In this document: in pieces, positions 9,331 through 18,974 of the stretch | Layout of the letters: the number at the start of each line of letters is the position of its first letter | Position numbering within the stretch: position 1 is the first letter of the stretch | Assembly (NCBI GenBank): GCA_034412795.1 | Contig: DAOUMD010000226.1 | Span: 1 to 64,000, forward strand | Reading direction: 5' to 3' | Length of the DNA: 64,000 nucleotides | DNA from: JAUVPY01 sp034412795 | Lineage (GTDB): Bacteria > Chloroflexota > Anaerolineae > 4572-78 > NAK82 | Made by a program: the position numbers and the translations under genes | The notes under the pieces: generated by a model | Database searches by the model: none | Seen by the model: the letters and a program-made list of their open reading frames with translations, nothing else | What the model was told of the DNA's origin: nothing

Positions 9331-9370
9331 CAAAAAACAGACAGCCCCCGTCCCCAATGGGACGAGGGCT
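9331..9370 (-). terminator. T-box regulated terminator
   Basis: A 12-bp GC-rich hairpin at 9370-9343 is followed by TTTTTT at 9337-9332, ending just ahead of the AGGAGG of the ATPase gene. Its 5' arm contains CGTCCC, the segment that pairs with the T-box sequence in the antiterminated state. Confidence 0.88.
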
Positions 9371-9419
9371 TGAATATGCTCCCCGTGGTGCCACCCAAGT
9401 TAGGCCGTTCATTGAGCTG

Positions 9420-9448
9420 AAAACAAAAACCCCGCCGTGACGGCGGGG
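9420..9448 (-). terminator. terminator-like Stem III in the T-box leader
   Basis: CCCCGCCG pairs with CGGCGGGG across a 3-nt loop (9448-9430), followed by TTTTTGTTTT. It lies between Stem I and the antiterminator, where Stem III is expected, yet it has all the marks of an intrinsic terminator. Confidence 0.6.
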
Positions 9449-9729
9449 AGTGATTCAATCCCAGTGAGCCAGCCTCACTCTTGCAGGTACGTAACGCAAC
9501 AACGCGTCTGATACCCTCTGCCCTGATAACGGTGGCGACTCCGGCACAGTATAATCGTCGTCAGACCGATCATCAACCTGACCACTTTCAACCGGCAACT
9601 CCCAGGTCCATTCAACGTCTGCGCTGGTATCGGGCTTTCAGCTCCCTCCAGCGAAGAGTGCCCGACTCTCTGCGACCCCGCTTCGACGTCTACTCATCCT
9701 GTTCAACGTCTTTGGTATCTAGTGAACCG

Positions 9730-9758
9730 AGTATATCACGTCTCAATCCGATTGTCAA
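9730..9758 (-). promoter_or_regulatory. sigma-70 promoter of the Trp T-box operon
   Basis: On the minus strand, TTGACA (9758-9753), a 17-bp spacer and TATACT (9735-9730). The expected start, about 7 nt downstream, falls just before the first T-box landmarks. Confidence 0.85.
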
Positions 9759-9796
9759 GACAATTTGGCTTTCCCAAAGGGTTCAAAGAATAACTT

Positions 9797-9893
9797 CCCG
9801 TGTGTCATTTCGACCGAAGGGCTTAATCCCTCTCCAGGTTGATTGCGCGGCCAACGCTGGTGGGGATTTCTCGCTATCGCTCGAAATGACATA
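9797..9893. repeat. palindromic repeat with TGTCATTTCGA ends
   Basis: The left end GTGTCATTTCGACCGAAGG and the right end GCTCGAAATGACA are inverted copies. This is the widespread TGTCATTTCGA type of interspersed palindrome. It lies in the T-box promoter-distal spacer and has no coding role. Confidence 0.65.
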
Positions 9894-9976
9894 ATTTAGG
9901 TGCGGGAACTTATATATTTACGGACACAAAGGTAACTACCAAAGTAGGATTCTGGCCTTGAAGACCCACGGAGAAG

Positions 9977-10040
9977 TGAGCATCCCCAGATGCAGAACGC
10001 GTCTTACAGGCTCCGTTCCGAATCTGGGGATGCTGGCTCC
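9977..10040. repeat. GCATCCCCAGAT palindrome, copy 1
   Basis: AGCATCCCCAGATGC and its complement TCTGGGGATGCT face each other around CCGTTCC. A second copy lies at 33001-33048. Both sit just beyond the 3' end of a gene (trxA here), so it may act as a transcript end or stabiliser. Confidence 0.65.
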
Positions 10041-10065
10041 TCGACTTGAGAAAACCCTGTCAAGA

Positions 10066-10404
10066 CTATCCGGACTCTGGAGGCAGGTGGGGCAAGATGC
10101 GCGAGAGCAAACGATCTTTGGGCATCGCGCCTACCAGTCGCTCCACGGCTTGTCCGTTTTTGAATAAAACCAAGGTGGGGATGCTTTGCACGCCTAGCTG
10201 CATCGCCATGTGATTGTTTTGGTCTACATCGACTTTGGTAATTTTGATGCGGCCGTCGTAAGCCTCGGCGATCTCCTCCAATATGGGGGCAATCATCTTA
10301 CACGGCCCACACCATTCTGCCCAAAAGTCAGTGAGAACAGGTATATCAGACTTCAGTACCTCAGCATCAAACGTACTGTCGGTAACGGGAACTGGTTTAG
10401 CCAT
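10066..10404 (-). CDS. trxA: thioredoxin
   Basis: 112 residues, the full single-domain length. It carries the redox motif WCGPCK within FWAEWCGPCKMIAP, the buried aspartate region TKVDVDQN and the cis-proline loop SIPTLVLF. It reduces cytoplasmic disulfides with thioredoxin reductase, which is not in the window. A good promoter lies upstream at 10479-10507. It stands alone, and the GCATCCCCAGAT palindrome lies just past its stop. Confidence 0.96.
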   Translation of the reverse strand: MAKPVPVTDSTFDAEVLKSDIPVLTDFWAEWCGPCKMIAPILEEIAEAYDGRIKITKVDVDQNNHMAMQLGVQSIPTLVLFKNGQAVERLVGAMPKDRLLSRILPHLPPESG

Positions 10405-10478
10405 GACCTGATGTATCCTCCCTTTTTTTGAGTGACTTATGAACGCTGCACCTGAGCGGTTCGTGTTGAACGGGACGT

Positions 10479-10507
10479 ATCTTAGCCGTTTTGCTCCAGT
10501 TCGTCAA
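10479..10507 (-). promoter_or_regulatory. sigma-70 promoter of trxA
   Basis: On the minus strand, TTGACG (10507-10502), a 17-bp spacer and TAAGAT (10484-10479), about 75 bp before the trxA start. Confidence 0.65.
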
Positions 10508-10604
10508 GGACCGCTGGTTACACGAGGTGCGCTCATGGTATTGACAAACAGATGAGTGAAATTCTTATGTTGCTTGGGAATGCTCACTCGCGACCAATTT
10601 CCCA

Positions 10605-10634
10605 TTGTACGCACCCGGTCAGGTATGCTATAAT
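10605..10634 (+). promoter_or_regulatory. promoter of the hybrid kinase gene
   Basis: TTGTAC (10605-10610), an 18-bp spacer and TATAAT (10629-10634), 70 bp before the ATG at 10705. The rest of the 300-bp gap 10405-10704 shows no gene. Confidence 0.65.
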
Positions 10635-10704
10635 GGAGTAGGTCAAAAAGGGCCTGTCGGCGTTAATATGCGACCGGACGGGGAACGGGCAAGAGGGTTA
10701 CTAG

Positions 10705-12693
10705 ATGGCGGGCGAGAGAGTTCTCATCGTAGATGACAGCAAGGAAAACGTAGAGTTTATCGTTGACTACGTCCTTGAACCGAATGGCTACGTCCCCAGC
10801 ATCGCTCACGACGGAGCCGAAGGTCTACGCAAAGCCCAAGACGAACGCCCCGACTTAATTCTCCTTGACATGAATATGCCTAAGATGACGGGCATTGAGG
10901 TGCTAGAGGCACTTCGGCACAAAGGTCTCCATATCCCTGTGATCTTGATGACCTTTCACGGGTCTGAGACTCTAGCAGTGACCGCGTTCCGCCAAGGCGT
11001 CAAAGACTATATCCTCAAACCGTTTCAGGTTGAGGAAATGTTGGAAGCCATGGAGCGAGCCCTGAGCGAGGTGCGTCTGCGCCACGAACGCGACGACCTA
11101 ATGGCACGGCTGATGAACGCCAATCGTATGCTCGAGCAGCGTGTGAAGGAACTGAACACTCTTTTCGGTATCGGAAAATCGGTGACGGCGTTGCTGGAAC
11201 TGGACAAGCTATTAGCTCGATTGGTAGAGGCGGCTGTTTTTCTCACCGGTGCCGAGGAAGGCTCTTTGCTACTGGTAGACGGAGAGACAGATGAGTTGTA
11301 CATGGTAGCAGCTCAAGGTGTCGACAAACGGGTAGCTCGCTCGTTCCGAATCCGGGTTGAGGACAGCCTGGCCGGTGAGGTAATCCGAACCGGCGAGCCC
11401 ATTATGCTGGACGGCAACGCAAGCCAGCGCATCAAGACGGCCTATCTGGTTAAATCAATTATCTACGTGCCGCTTAACGTCAAGAACCGAGTCAGCGGGG
11501 TGCTGGGCGTGGACAACCGCCAGACGGACCGATCGTTCACTAAACATGACCTGCGATTGTTGTCCGTGCTGGCTGGCTATGCAGCGATTGCGCTGGAAAA
11601 CGCACGGCTCTTCGCCGAGGTGGAGAGTGAGCGCACTAAACTGGCGACCGTATTGGGGAACGCTGAGGAACCGGTGCTGGTGACCACTGGCCGTGATGAC
11701 CGGATTGTGCTGGCAAATGCGGCCGCACGTCGTGCTTTTGATTTGGGCGCAAGCGTAGTCGAAGGCCACCCCCTGGCCCAACTCATCAACAATAAAAATC
11801 TGGTGGATTTTGTGACCAGCGCACCGGAGACGGGCTCAGCCCAAAAAAGCGAAATCTCCATCAGCGACGGGCGGACTCTTTATGCCACACTCACCCCTAT
11901 CCCCGACGTGGGACGGGCAGTGATTATGCAAGACATCACCCACTTCAAAGAATTGGACCAGATGAAGACCGAGTTTGTGTCTACCGTCTCCCACGACCTT
12001 CGCTCGCCGCTGACCTCCATCCTGGGCTATGCCCAAATGCTCAAGTCCATCGGCCCCTTGGACGAAAAACAGGAAGTATTTGTCGCGCGCATTACGGCGG
12101 GCGTTAGCCAGATCACCGAACTCATCAACGACTTGCTTGACCTGGGCAGGATTGAAGCCGGCGTGGATATGGAAATGACAACGTGCGATATATCCACCAT
12201 GGCCGAACAGGTGGCCGGGCAATTCCAAGACGCGGCTGCTGACAAGAGCCAGGAACTCGTCTACCACGGCCCTGCAAAACCAGCCCCGGTGAGGGGTAAT
12301 GATTTGCACTTGCGGCAGGTCATCAGCAACTTGATTAGCAACGCGATCAAATACACCGCCGAAAAGGGCAAGATTCACCTGGCGGTGCGACTGGAAGATA
12401 GTATCGTACTGCTGAGTGTCAAGGACAACGGCATAGGCATCTCCGCCAACGATCTGCCCTACATATTTGATAAATTCTACCGCGTCGAAAGCGACGAAAC
12501 AATTGACATCCAAGGCACAGGCTTGGGATTGTCTATCTGCAAGTCGGTGGTCGAGAAACACGGAGGGCGTATTTGGGCGGAAAGCATGCCGGGCAAAGGG
12601 AGTGTCTTTCACGTTGCCCTGCCAGCGCTCGCCGAGCCTCTCCCGGCGGACGATCATCGGTCTGCCCCAGAAGTGACGGTGCAAGCCACCTAA
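10705..12693 (+). CDS. response regulator-GAF-PAS-histidine kinase hybrid
   Basis: 662 residues with no membrane segment, so cytoplasmic. Order: receiver domain 1-120 (phosphoacceptor Asp in LILLDMNMP, Lys in ILKPF); coiled coil about 125-150; GAF about 150-300; PAS about 310-415; HisKA about 425-490 with the H-box VSTVSHDLRSPL; HATPase about 530-645 with NLISNAIKYT, VKDNGIGI and GTGLGLSI. An N-terminal receiver on a kinase suggests it is a mid-relay component fed by another kinase or phosphotransfer protein. The GAF and PAS signals are not identifiable from sequence. There is no output regulator beside it. Confidence 0.93.
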   Translation: MAGERVLIVDDSKENVEFIVDYVLEPNGYVPSIAHDGAEGLRKAQDERPDLILLDMNMPKMTGIEVLEALRHKGLHIPVILMTFHGSETLAVTAFRQGVKDYILKPFQVEEMLEAMERALSEVRLRHERDDLMARLMNANRMLEQRVKELNTLFGIGKSVTALLELDKLLARLVEAAVFLTGAEEGSLLLVDGETDELYMVAAQGVDKRVARSFRIRVEDSLAGEVIRTGEPIMLDGNASQRIKTAYLVKSIIYVPLNVKNRVSGVLGVDNRQTDRSFTKHDLRLLSVLAGYAAIALENARLFAEVESERTKLATVLGNAEEPVLVTTGRDDRIVLANAAARRAFDLGASVVEGHPLAQLINNKNLVDFVTSAPETGSAQKSEISISDGRTLYATLTPIPDVGRAVIMQDITHFKELDQMKTEFVSTVSHDLRSPLTSILGYAQMLKSIGPLDEKQEVFVARITAGVSQITELINDLLDLGRIEAGVDMEMTTCDISTMAEQVAGQFQDAAADKSQELVYHGPAKPAPVRGNDLHLRQVISNLISNAIKYTAEKGKIHLAVRLEDSIVLLSVKDNGIGISANDLPYIFDKFYRVESDETIDIQGTGLGLSICKSVVEKHGGRIWAESMPGKGSVFHVALPALAEPLPADDHRSAPEVTVQAT

Positions 12694-12727
12694 TATAACG
12701 CTGAACCTCCCGCAGTCCCCCCAGATT

Positions 12728-12753
12728 ATCCAGTGCCAGATTTGGCGCTGGAT
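12728..12753 (+). terminator. hairpin after the hybrid kinase gene
   Basis: ATCCAGTGCCA and TTGGCGCTGGAT form a strong stem. No U-run follows, so this may be a transcript-stabilising hairpin rather than a true intrinsic terminator. The rest of the gap to 12982 shows only short palindromes (GCGATTTCCAATCGC). Confidence 0.4.
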
Positions 12754-12982
12754 CTTCGCTAATACATTGATACCGATTATTCGAAAGTAACCGCGATTTC
12801 CAATCGCGCTCATTTGGCCGTAATGAGTTTAGTGGTTGATTACGCGGAAAAAACGACTAAAGTCGTTACTACAGACAACTAGAATTTCCGCAACAGTGTA
12901 CAAGCAAGCTACCGCCTTGCGTCTGACGGGCAATTGAGTACAATACATCCATTCATCACCATTCTACCCAAAGGAGCAACTG

Positions 12983-13921
12983 ATGCCTCCTATTAGCCCA
13001 ACGATTCATATCGGCCCTTTAACCGTCCACTGGTATGGTGTCATCATTGTGCTGGGTGCACTCGCGGGTGCGTATGTTGCCTCCCTCGAAGCTAAACGCC
13101 GGGGGGAGGACCCAGAAATGGTGTGGAATGCACTGGTATGGTGCCTCATCGCCGGCATCCTGGGTGCCCGGCTGTACCACATCCTCTCATCGCCACAGGG
13201 CACCGAGATCGGAGTCCGATACTACTTTGTCACCAACCCTTTTGAGACGATCCCTGTGCTGGGCCTGGCCATTCCCTTCCCCACAGCACTGATGATCTGG
13301 CGAGGAGGGCTCGGAATCTTTGGTGGGATTGCTGGTGGCGTGCTGGCCCTCATCATTTTCGCGTGGCGCAACCACCTGTCCCCCGTCCGTTGGCTTGACA
13401 TTAGTGCACCGGGGCTTGCCTTGGCGCAGGCCATTGGCCGCTGGGGCAACTTTGTCAACCAGGAGCTATATGGCCCGCCCACCACGCTTCCATGGGGTAT
13501 TCCGATCGACGCCCAACATCGCATCCCCCCTTTCACCGACCTGACACGTTTTCCGTTGGAGACGACACGCTTTCACCCTGTCTTCCTCTACGAGGCGCTG
13601 TGGAATCTGGGTGTCTTTATCGCACTGACGGTTATTGGGCGACGATTCAAAGATCGTCTTAAAGATGGCGACATCTTTGCCCTGTATTTGATCGGTTACG
13701 GGCTGGGACGTATCCTTGTCGAGTCGCTGCGCCCCGACGCCTGGTTAATAGGAAGTATCCCCACGGCTCAGATTGTATCGGCGGGGCTGATCCTGTTGGG
13801 TGTAGTGATGATGGTGTGGCATCGGAGAGGTGGTGAGGAGAAAATCAGGGAGCAGGGGATCAGGAAATCGGGGAAGAATCAGGAAATCGGGGAATCAGGA
13901 AGCCAGGGGATCGGGAAATGA
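12983..13921 (+). CDS. lgt: prolipoprotein diacylglyceryl transferase
   Basis: 312 residues, an inner-membrane enzyme that moves diacylglycerol from phosphatidylglycerol to the lipobox cysteine. About seven helices are visible. The N-terminal HIGPLTVHWYG, the central RGGLGIFGG and the Lgt signature GRWGNFVNQELYG are present, as is the late FLYEALWNLGVF. GGAGC precedes the ATG. The last 30 residues are hydrophilic and repetitive (EEKIREQGIRKSGKN); they are encoded by a GGGAATCAGG-like simple repeat that runs past the stop, so this tail was probably acquired by repeat insertion. Lipoprotein substrates exist in the window, for example the gene at 31575. Confidence 0.95.
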   Translation: MPPISPTIHIGPLTVHWYGVIIVLGALAGAYVASLEAKRRGEDPEMVWNALVWCLIAGILGARLYHILSSPQGTEIGVRYYFVTNPFETIPVLGLAIPFPTALMIWRGGLGIFGGIAGGVLALIIFAWRNHLSPVRWLDISAPGLALAQAIGRWGNFVNQELYGPPTTLPWGIPIDAQHRIPPFTDLTRFPLETTRFHPVFLYEALWNLGVFIALTVIGRRFKDRLKDGDIFALYLIGYGLGRILVESLRPDAWLIGSIPTAQIVSAGLILLGVVMMVWHRRGGEEKIREQGIRKSGKNQEIGESGSQGIGK

Positions 13922-13938
13922 GGGAATCAGGGGATCGG
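13838..13938 (+). repeat. simple repeat GGGAATCAGG-type overlapping the lgt 3' end
   Basis: Imperfect runs of (A/G)GGGAATCAGG and GGGGATCGGGA. Related runs occur at 35196-35255 and inside glyS at 36581-36675. Confidence 0.7.
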
Positions 13939-14000
13939 GGATCGGAAGAGTATGGCCTACACATATAGGTAAGCCGACGCAAAGGTATGTATGATAGAAA

Positions 14001-14031
14001 CAGCCCTCGCGTTTTGCGAGGGCTGTTTTGT
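14001..14031 (+). terminator. intrinsic terminator of lgt
   Basis: CAGCCCTCGC, loop GTTTT, GCGAGGGCTG, then TTTTGTT. It lies between lgt and the convergent sigma factor gene; the U-run favours the plus strand. Confidence 0.88.
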
Positions 14032-14055
14032 TAGTCTTGGGACTTCTGAGCCGAG

Positions 14056-15255
<1,200 letters not shown>

Positions 15256-15373
15256 CCCCAAAACCACCTCAGACTTGGGATTTCTTATCCCAAAGATAGC
15301 CAGGTCGGGTCATAACCCGCGCCTGGCCATTGCTTTGGGTTCATACATTGCAAACACTGACTCCTGCGGAGTA

Positions 15374-15402
15374 ATTATAGCATATATTACTTTCAGTGTC
15401 AA
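15374..15402 (-). promoter_or_regulatory. consensus sigma-70 promoter of rpoD
   Basis: On the minus strand, TTGACA (15402-15397), a 17-bp spacer and TATAAT (15379-15374), in a very AT-rich stretch about 120 bp before the start codon. Confidence 0.88.
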
Positions 15403-15503
15403 CCCTATTTTACATAAAATCTATTATAATTAGATTAATAAGATTTATGTCAATTAAGCCCAACCCACCTACCCGGCGCGTTGGGCACTGCATGCATACA
15501 GTC

Positions 15504-15531
15504 TTGACAATTTCGAATTTCGTGATATAAG
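15504..15531 (+). promoter_or_regulatory. promoter of the MFS exporter gene
   Basis: TTGACA (15504-15509), a 16-bp spacer and TATAAG (15526-15531), 28 bp before the ATG at 15560. Confidence 0.75.
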
Positions 15532-15559
15532 CGGTATCAATCTCTGAAAGGTGAGCTTA

Positions 15560-17023
15560 ATGGAACAGCAATCAATTGATTATAGCCGCAAGTGGTATGT
15601 GATGGCAGCCGTGGCTATGGGTGTTTTCCTGGCGACGATCGACAGCAGTATTGTCAACGTCGCACTGCCAACGCTGGTGCGCGAACTCCAAACTGAGTTT
15701 GCCGTCGTGCAATGGGTGGTACTGGCCTACCTATTGACAGTGGCGACGCTGATATTGAGTATGGGGCGGCTGGGTGATATGATTGGCAAGAAGCCAATTT
15801 ATTCTGCAGGATTCATTATCTTTACGCTCGGATCGGCGGTGTGTGGAATCGCGCCAACGGTCTATTGGCTGCTTGGGTTTCGAGTATTGCAGGCCATCGG
15901 CGCAGCTATGATGATGGCCCTGGGTATGGCAATTGTTACCGAAGCCTTCCCGCCGCCGGAACGGGGCAAAGCATTGGGCATTATGGGATCGATTGTCTCG
16001 ATCGGCATCGTCGTGGGCCCAGTGCTGGGGGGCATCGTAATCGGCGCACTGTCATGGCGATGGATTTTTTATGTCAACCTACCAATTGGTATCGCAGGTA
16101 TCTTGATGGTTACTCGTTTCGTACCTGATATCAGACCGGTAGGCAAGCAGCGTTTCGACTATCTGGGAGCTTTCACGCTGTTTGTTAGCTTGATGTCCCT
16201 TCTGCTGGCCCTTACATTCGGCCAACAGATCGGCTTCACCGAGATCGCAGTCCTGGTACTGTTCGCCATCTGGCTGGTCTTCCTGGCAATCTTCCTGAAA
16301 ATCGAAACAAAAAGCAGCCAGCCGATGATTGACCTCAGCCTATTTGAGAACAGGCTTTTCAGCGTCAACCTGGTTACGGGTTCTATCACGTTCGTCTGCA
16401 TCGCCGGGACGACTATCCTGATGCCCTTCTACCTGGAGAATGTGCTGGGTTATGATCCGCGCTCGGTAGGGTTTCTCCTGGCAGTTGTCCCAATTGCAAT
16501 GGGGCTAATAGCTCCTGTCGCAGGCTCGTTGTCCGATCGCGTCGGCACGCGGCCGATTGCGGTGGCTGGCTTATCCGTACTATTGGTCGGCTATTATACC
16601 ACCAGCACCCTCACTATCCAGACGACGCCGCTCGGCTACATCCTGCGCTTCCTACCCATCGGCATCGGGATGGGGATTTTCCAATCACCTAACAACAGTG
16701 CGATTATGGGATCTGCACCTCGGGAACGATTGGGGATTGCCTCCGGTTTGTTATCTATTACCCGTACACTGGGACAGACGACCGGAATTGCGGTGTTGGG
16801 CGCATTGTGGGCCAGCCGTGTGACCTATCTCCTGGGAAATGTACCCCAGGGGGGAACAACCACAGCCCCGCCGCCGGTTCAAGTGGCGGCGCTGCAAAAC
16901 ACCTTCTCCGTCGTTTTGATTTTGATCGGGCTGGCTCTATTGTTAGGAATCTGGGGATTGGTTCAGGAGTACCGCGGCAAGAAGATGCCTGAGTGGGCAA
17001 TAAACCCGTCGCACAGGCAGTAG
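15560..17023 (+). CDS. MFS exporter, DHA2 (14-helix, EmrB/QacA-like) family
   Basis: 487 residues from ATG 15560; an in-frame GTG at 15551 lies within the Shine-Dalgarno AAAGGTGAG and is less likely. The first helix bears the DHA2 signature FLATIDSSIVNVALPTL, then the MFS loop GRLGDMIGKKPIYSAG, and the motif C region GIVVGPVLGGIVIG. About 14 hydrophobic helices span the protein. It is expected to export drugs or metabolites using the proton gradient; the substrate is unknown. No EmrA partner or TetR regulator is adjacent. Confidence 0.9.
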   Translation: MEQQSIDYSRKWYVMAAVAMGVFLATIDSSIVNVALPTLVRELQTEFAVVQWVVLAYLLTVATLILSMGRLGDMIGKKPIYSAGFIIFTLGSAVCGIAPTVYWLLGFRVLQAIGAAMMMALGMAIVTEAFPPPERGKALGIMGSIVSIGIVVGPVLGGIVIGALSWRWIFYVNLPIGIAGILMVTRFVPDIRPVGKQRFDYLGAFTLFVSLMSLLLALTFGQQIGFTEIAVLVLFAIWLVFLAIFLKIETKSSQPMIDLSLFENRLFSVNLVTGSITFVCIAGTTILMPFYLENVLGYDPRSVGFLLAVVPIAMGLIAPVAGSLSDRVGTRPIAVAGLSVLLVGYYTTSTLTIQTTPLGYILRFLPIGIGMGIFQSPNNSAIMGSAPRERLGIASGLLSITRTLGQTTGIAVLGALWASRVTYLLGNVPQGGTTTAPPPVQVAALQNTFSVVLILIGLALLLGIWGLVQEYRGKKMPEWAINPSHRQ

Positions 17024-17101
17024 ACTCATCTTCACCCTCACCCCGCCCCCTCCCACCCCCTCCCCACCCCCCAAAATATGGGAGGAGGGAGTGAACCTGG
17101 G

Positions 17102-18109
17102 CTACGCCGAGTATCCTTCAGAGAAGACCTCAATCATCAGGTACGGATCACCAAGCGGGTAGAGGATGGGGCAGGTACAACCATGCTCAACGTATTCGCG
17201 GACTTTAGCCTTCACCTCCTCGGGCGTACCACTGGCGGTGATGCGCTGCACCAGATCGTCGGGAACGAATTTCATTGCCTCTTGAATCTGCTCTTTGGTA
17301 GCCGGCCAGCCCAGAATATTCTGGATTTGCCCGACGACGTCATCGCTCACGCCGCTGGCTTTGGCAATATGGGGCTGTTGGGCCAGGTATTGAGTCAGCA
17401 GAGCACGCGCGCCGTCCAGAGCAATCGCCTTGTCCTGGTGCACGGAGCAAACGACAAGCTGGGGACGGTCTATTTCTTCGAAGTCCCGCCCGGCTCGTTG
17501 GGCGCCGATACGCAGATGCTCCAGGGCCGGGTCGTTGTACTCCGGCGGCACGCAGTAGTTCAGAACGGCGCCATCGGCAATTTCGCCCGTCAGCTCCATC
17601 ATTTTCATGCCGGTGGCACCGATCATCAGGGGTACGTGGCGCGGTTCGCGCCGGCCGTGGACAACATCTAGTTCGATCCCCTCTACATGGTGAAACTCAC
17701 CGTGAAAGGTGACGTTCTCCATGGCCAGCAGGCGGCGCATCACCTCGATCGTCTCGCGCATGGCCAACAAGGGCTTGCGCCGCTCAATGCCGACGTTCTT
17801 GGCCAGCGGGTCCCACCAGGCACCGATGCCACAAATGATCCGGTCGGGAGCCAAATCGTCCAGGGTAAGATAGGTAGCGGCCAGCAGACCGATGTTGCGC
17901 GTCCAGTTGTTGATAACGCCAGAGCCGATTTTGAGACGCTCGGTGACCGCTGCGTAGGCGGCCATGGGCACGATGGCATCGCGCACCAGGCGGCTCTCGG
18001 CCTGCCACACCGCCTCGAAGCCGTGCTTCTCGGCGTACTGAGCCAGTTTCATCCCTTCGCGGATGGGATGAGCGTCCTGTAAGTATAGGGCGACTCGATC
18101 GTTTGACAT
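17102..18109 (-). CDS. LLM-class F420-dependent oxidoreductase
   Basis: 335 residues of the luciferase-like monooxygenase (TIM barrel) superfamily, in the group resembling F420-dependent methylene-tetrahydromethanopterin reductase. Recognisable parts are AEKHGFEAVWQAESR, KIGSGVINNWTRN, GIGAWWDPLAKNVGIERRKPL and the MIGATGMKMMELTGE strand. A clear GGGAGG precedes the ATG. Cofactor (F420 or FMN) and substrate cannot be fixed from sequence. It is followed upstream on the same strand by a toxin-antitoxin pair, with no sign of functional connection. Confidence 0.87.
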   Translation of the reverse strand: MSNDRVALYLQDAHPIREGMKLAQYAEKHGFEAVWQAESRLVRDAIVPMAAYAAVTERLKIGSGVINNWTRNIGLLAATYLTLDDLAPDRIICGIGAWWDPLAKNVGIERRKPLLAMRETIEVMRRLLAMENVTFHGEFHHVEGIELDVVHGRREPRHVPLMIGATGMKMMELTGEIADGAVLNYCVPPEYNDPALEHLRIGAQRAGRDFEEIDRPQLVVCSVHQDKAIALDGARALLTQYLAQQPHIAKASGVSDDVVGQIQNILGWPATKEQIQEAMKFVPDDLVQRITASGTPEEVKAKVREYVEHGCTCPILYPLGDPYLMIEVFSEGYSA

Positions 18110-18122
18110 GATGACCTCCCTG

Positions 18123-18521
18123 TCAAGGAACTAATTCCGGCGGCAGCAGAAAGAGATGGACTCCCGGCAAGGCAAAATCCTTAATGTTCAATGTTACCAA
18201 CGTCAGGTTGTGTGTAACAGCCGTGGCAGCGATAATCGCATCGGGCACGCTAAGAGAGATGCCTCTGGCCTGGCATTCGCGGACGTAGTCCCCGGCGCGG
18301 TCAGCAATGGTCCGATCCAGATCATAAGTCACGAAGCGAGCCAAGAGCTTTTGCGTCTGGTACGCCTCGTCGGGATGCATACCGGCGTGGACCTCCAATC
18401 GAGTGATGCTGGCGATACTCATTCGTTCCCGTCGCCCCAGGCCGCGCAACAAGTGCACCACGTCTTTCTGTCCACGCAGGTGACGGATTACAATGCCTGT
18501 GTCGAGGATGTGGCGAGCCAC
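18123..18521 (-). CDS. PIN-domain toxin (VapC-like)
   Basis: 132 residues from GTG 18521, placed just after the antitoxin stop (18525-18523); the frame is open upstream but that part overlaps the antitoxin gene. The acidic PIN residues are visible in HILDTGIVIRHL, the TRLEVHAG helix, VPDAIIAATAV and NIKDF. VapC toxins are Mg-dependent endoribonucleases, usually cutting tRNA or rRNA. The gene order antitoxin then toxin, nearly overlapping, is typical for vapBC. The GTG start with weak ribosome binding suggests translational coupling. Confidence 0.85.
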   Translation of the reverse strand: MARHILDTGIVIRHLRGQKDVVHLLRGLGRRERMSIASITRLEVHAGMHPDEAYQTQKLLARFVTYDLDRTIADRAGDYVRECQARGISLSVPDAIIAATAVTHNLTLVTLNIKDFALPGVHLFLLPPELVP

Positions 18522-18522
18522 G

Positions 18523-18804
18523 TCAGTCGTCGTCCTGGCGCTGCCAGCGCCCCCGGAGAGTCGCCAGCCATGAGTCAATGTCTTCACCAGTCGCCATATC
18601 AGGGTGACGGTCGTCACTCCAGCAACCGGCAGACTCATCGAGCACTTGTGACTGCTCTTCCATAGCCAAGCGCTCTTCTAACATGCTGGCGATGAAGATG
18701 CTACGCTGGCGCGGCGGAACGTGGGCCTTGAAGCGCTCGGCCAGGGTCTTTGGTAAAGATATGGTCAACTTCTCGGTCGTACTTCTGGATGAAACTGTAG
18801 ACAC
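18523..18804 (-). CDS. VapB-like antitoxin, ribbon-helix-helix type
   Basis: 93 residues from GTG 18804; GGAGGT lies 8 nt upstream. The N-terminal TEKLTISLPKTLAERFKAHV resembles a ribbon-helix-helix DNA-binding strand and helix. The acidic C-terminal part (DESAGCWSDDRHPDMATGED) likely wraps the toxin. It should repress its own promoter and neutralise the PIN toxin encoded immediately downstream. Confidence 0.75.
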   Translation of the reverse strand: MSTVSSRSTTEKLTISLPKTLAERFKAHVPPRQRSIFIASMLEERLAMEEQSQVLDESAGCWSDDRHPDMATGEDIDSWLATLRGRWQRQDDD

Positions 18805-18974
18805 CTTCCTTTACCTCCAGATACTACCACTAATAATACGAGCAAACTATACAATTTGTCAAACCACAGAGCCAGGCAGCACCCTATTCTGATATCAAAA
18901 TCGGCTCGCCGAGCACAGGCAAAAGAATCCACCTTCAACAACTTTCGCACTCCCGCCAAGTTGATTGGGCCAAC

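Larger units (their letters stand above)
9331..9722 (-). ncRNA. T-box riboswitch leader, tryptophan-specific
   Basis: Read on the minus strand, the leader has Stem I landmarks (GGATGAGTAGACG near the 5' end, then GCAGAGAGTCGGG and GCTGAAAGCCCG). The specifier region is GAA-UGG-ACC, with UGG (the Trp codon) at 9610-9608. Further on is the T-box antiterminator sequence TGGGTGGCACCACGG (GGGTGGCACC at 9396-9387). This is followed by an intrinsic terminator, AGCCCTCGTCCC pairing with GGGACGGGGGCT, and six U (9370-9332). Established mechanism: uncharged tRNA(Trp) pairs with UGG and stabilises the antiterminator, letting transcription run into the ATPase and trpB2 genes. Confidence 0.92.

Noticed and set aside
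9318..9458. Upstream extension of the ATPase frame
   Set aside because: This is the T-box antiterminator and terminator; the true ATG at 9317 directly follows AGGAGG.
18525..18638. N-terminal extension of the PIN toxin upstream of GTG 18521
   Set aside because: It lies inside the antitoxin gene in another frame and precedes the PIN fold start; the GTG just after the antitoxin stop is the natural start.
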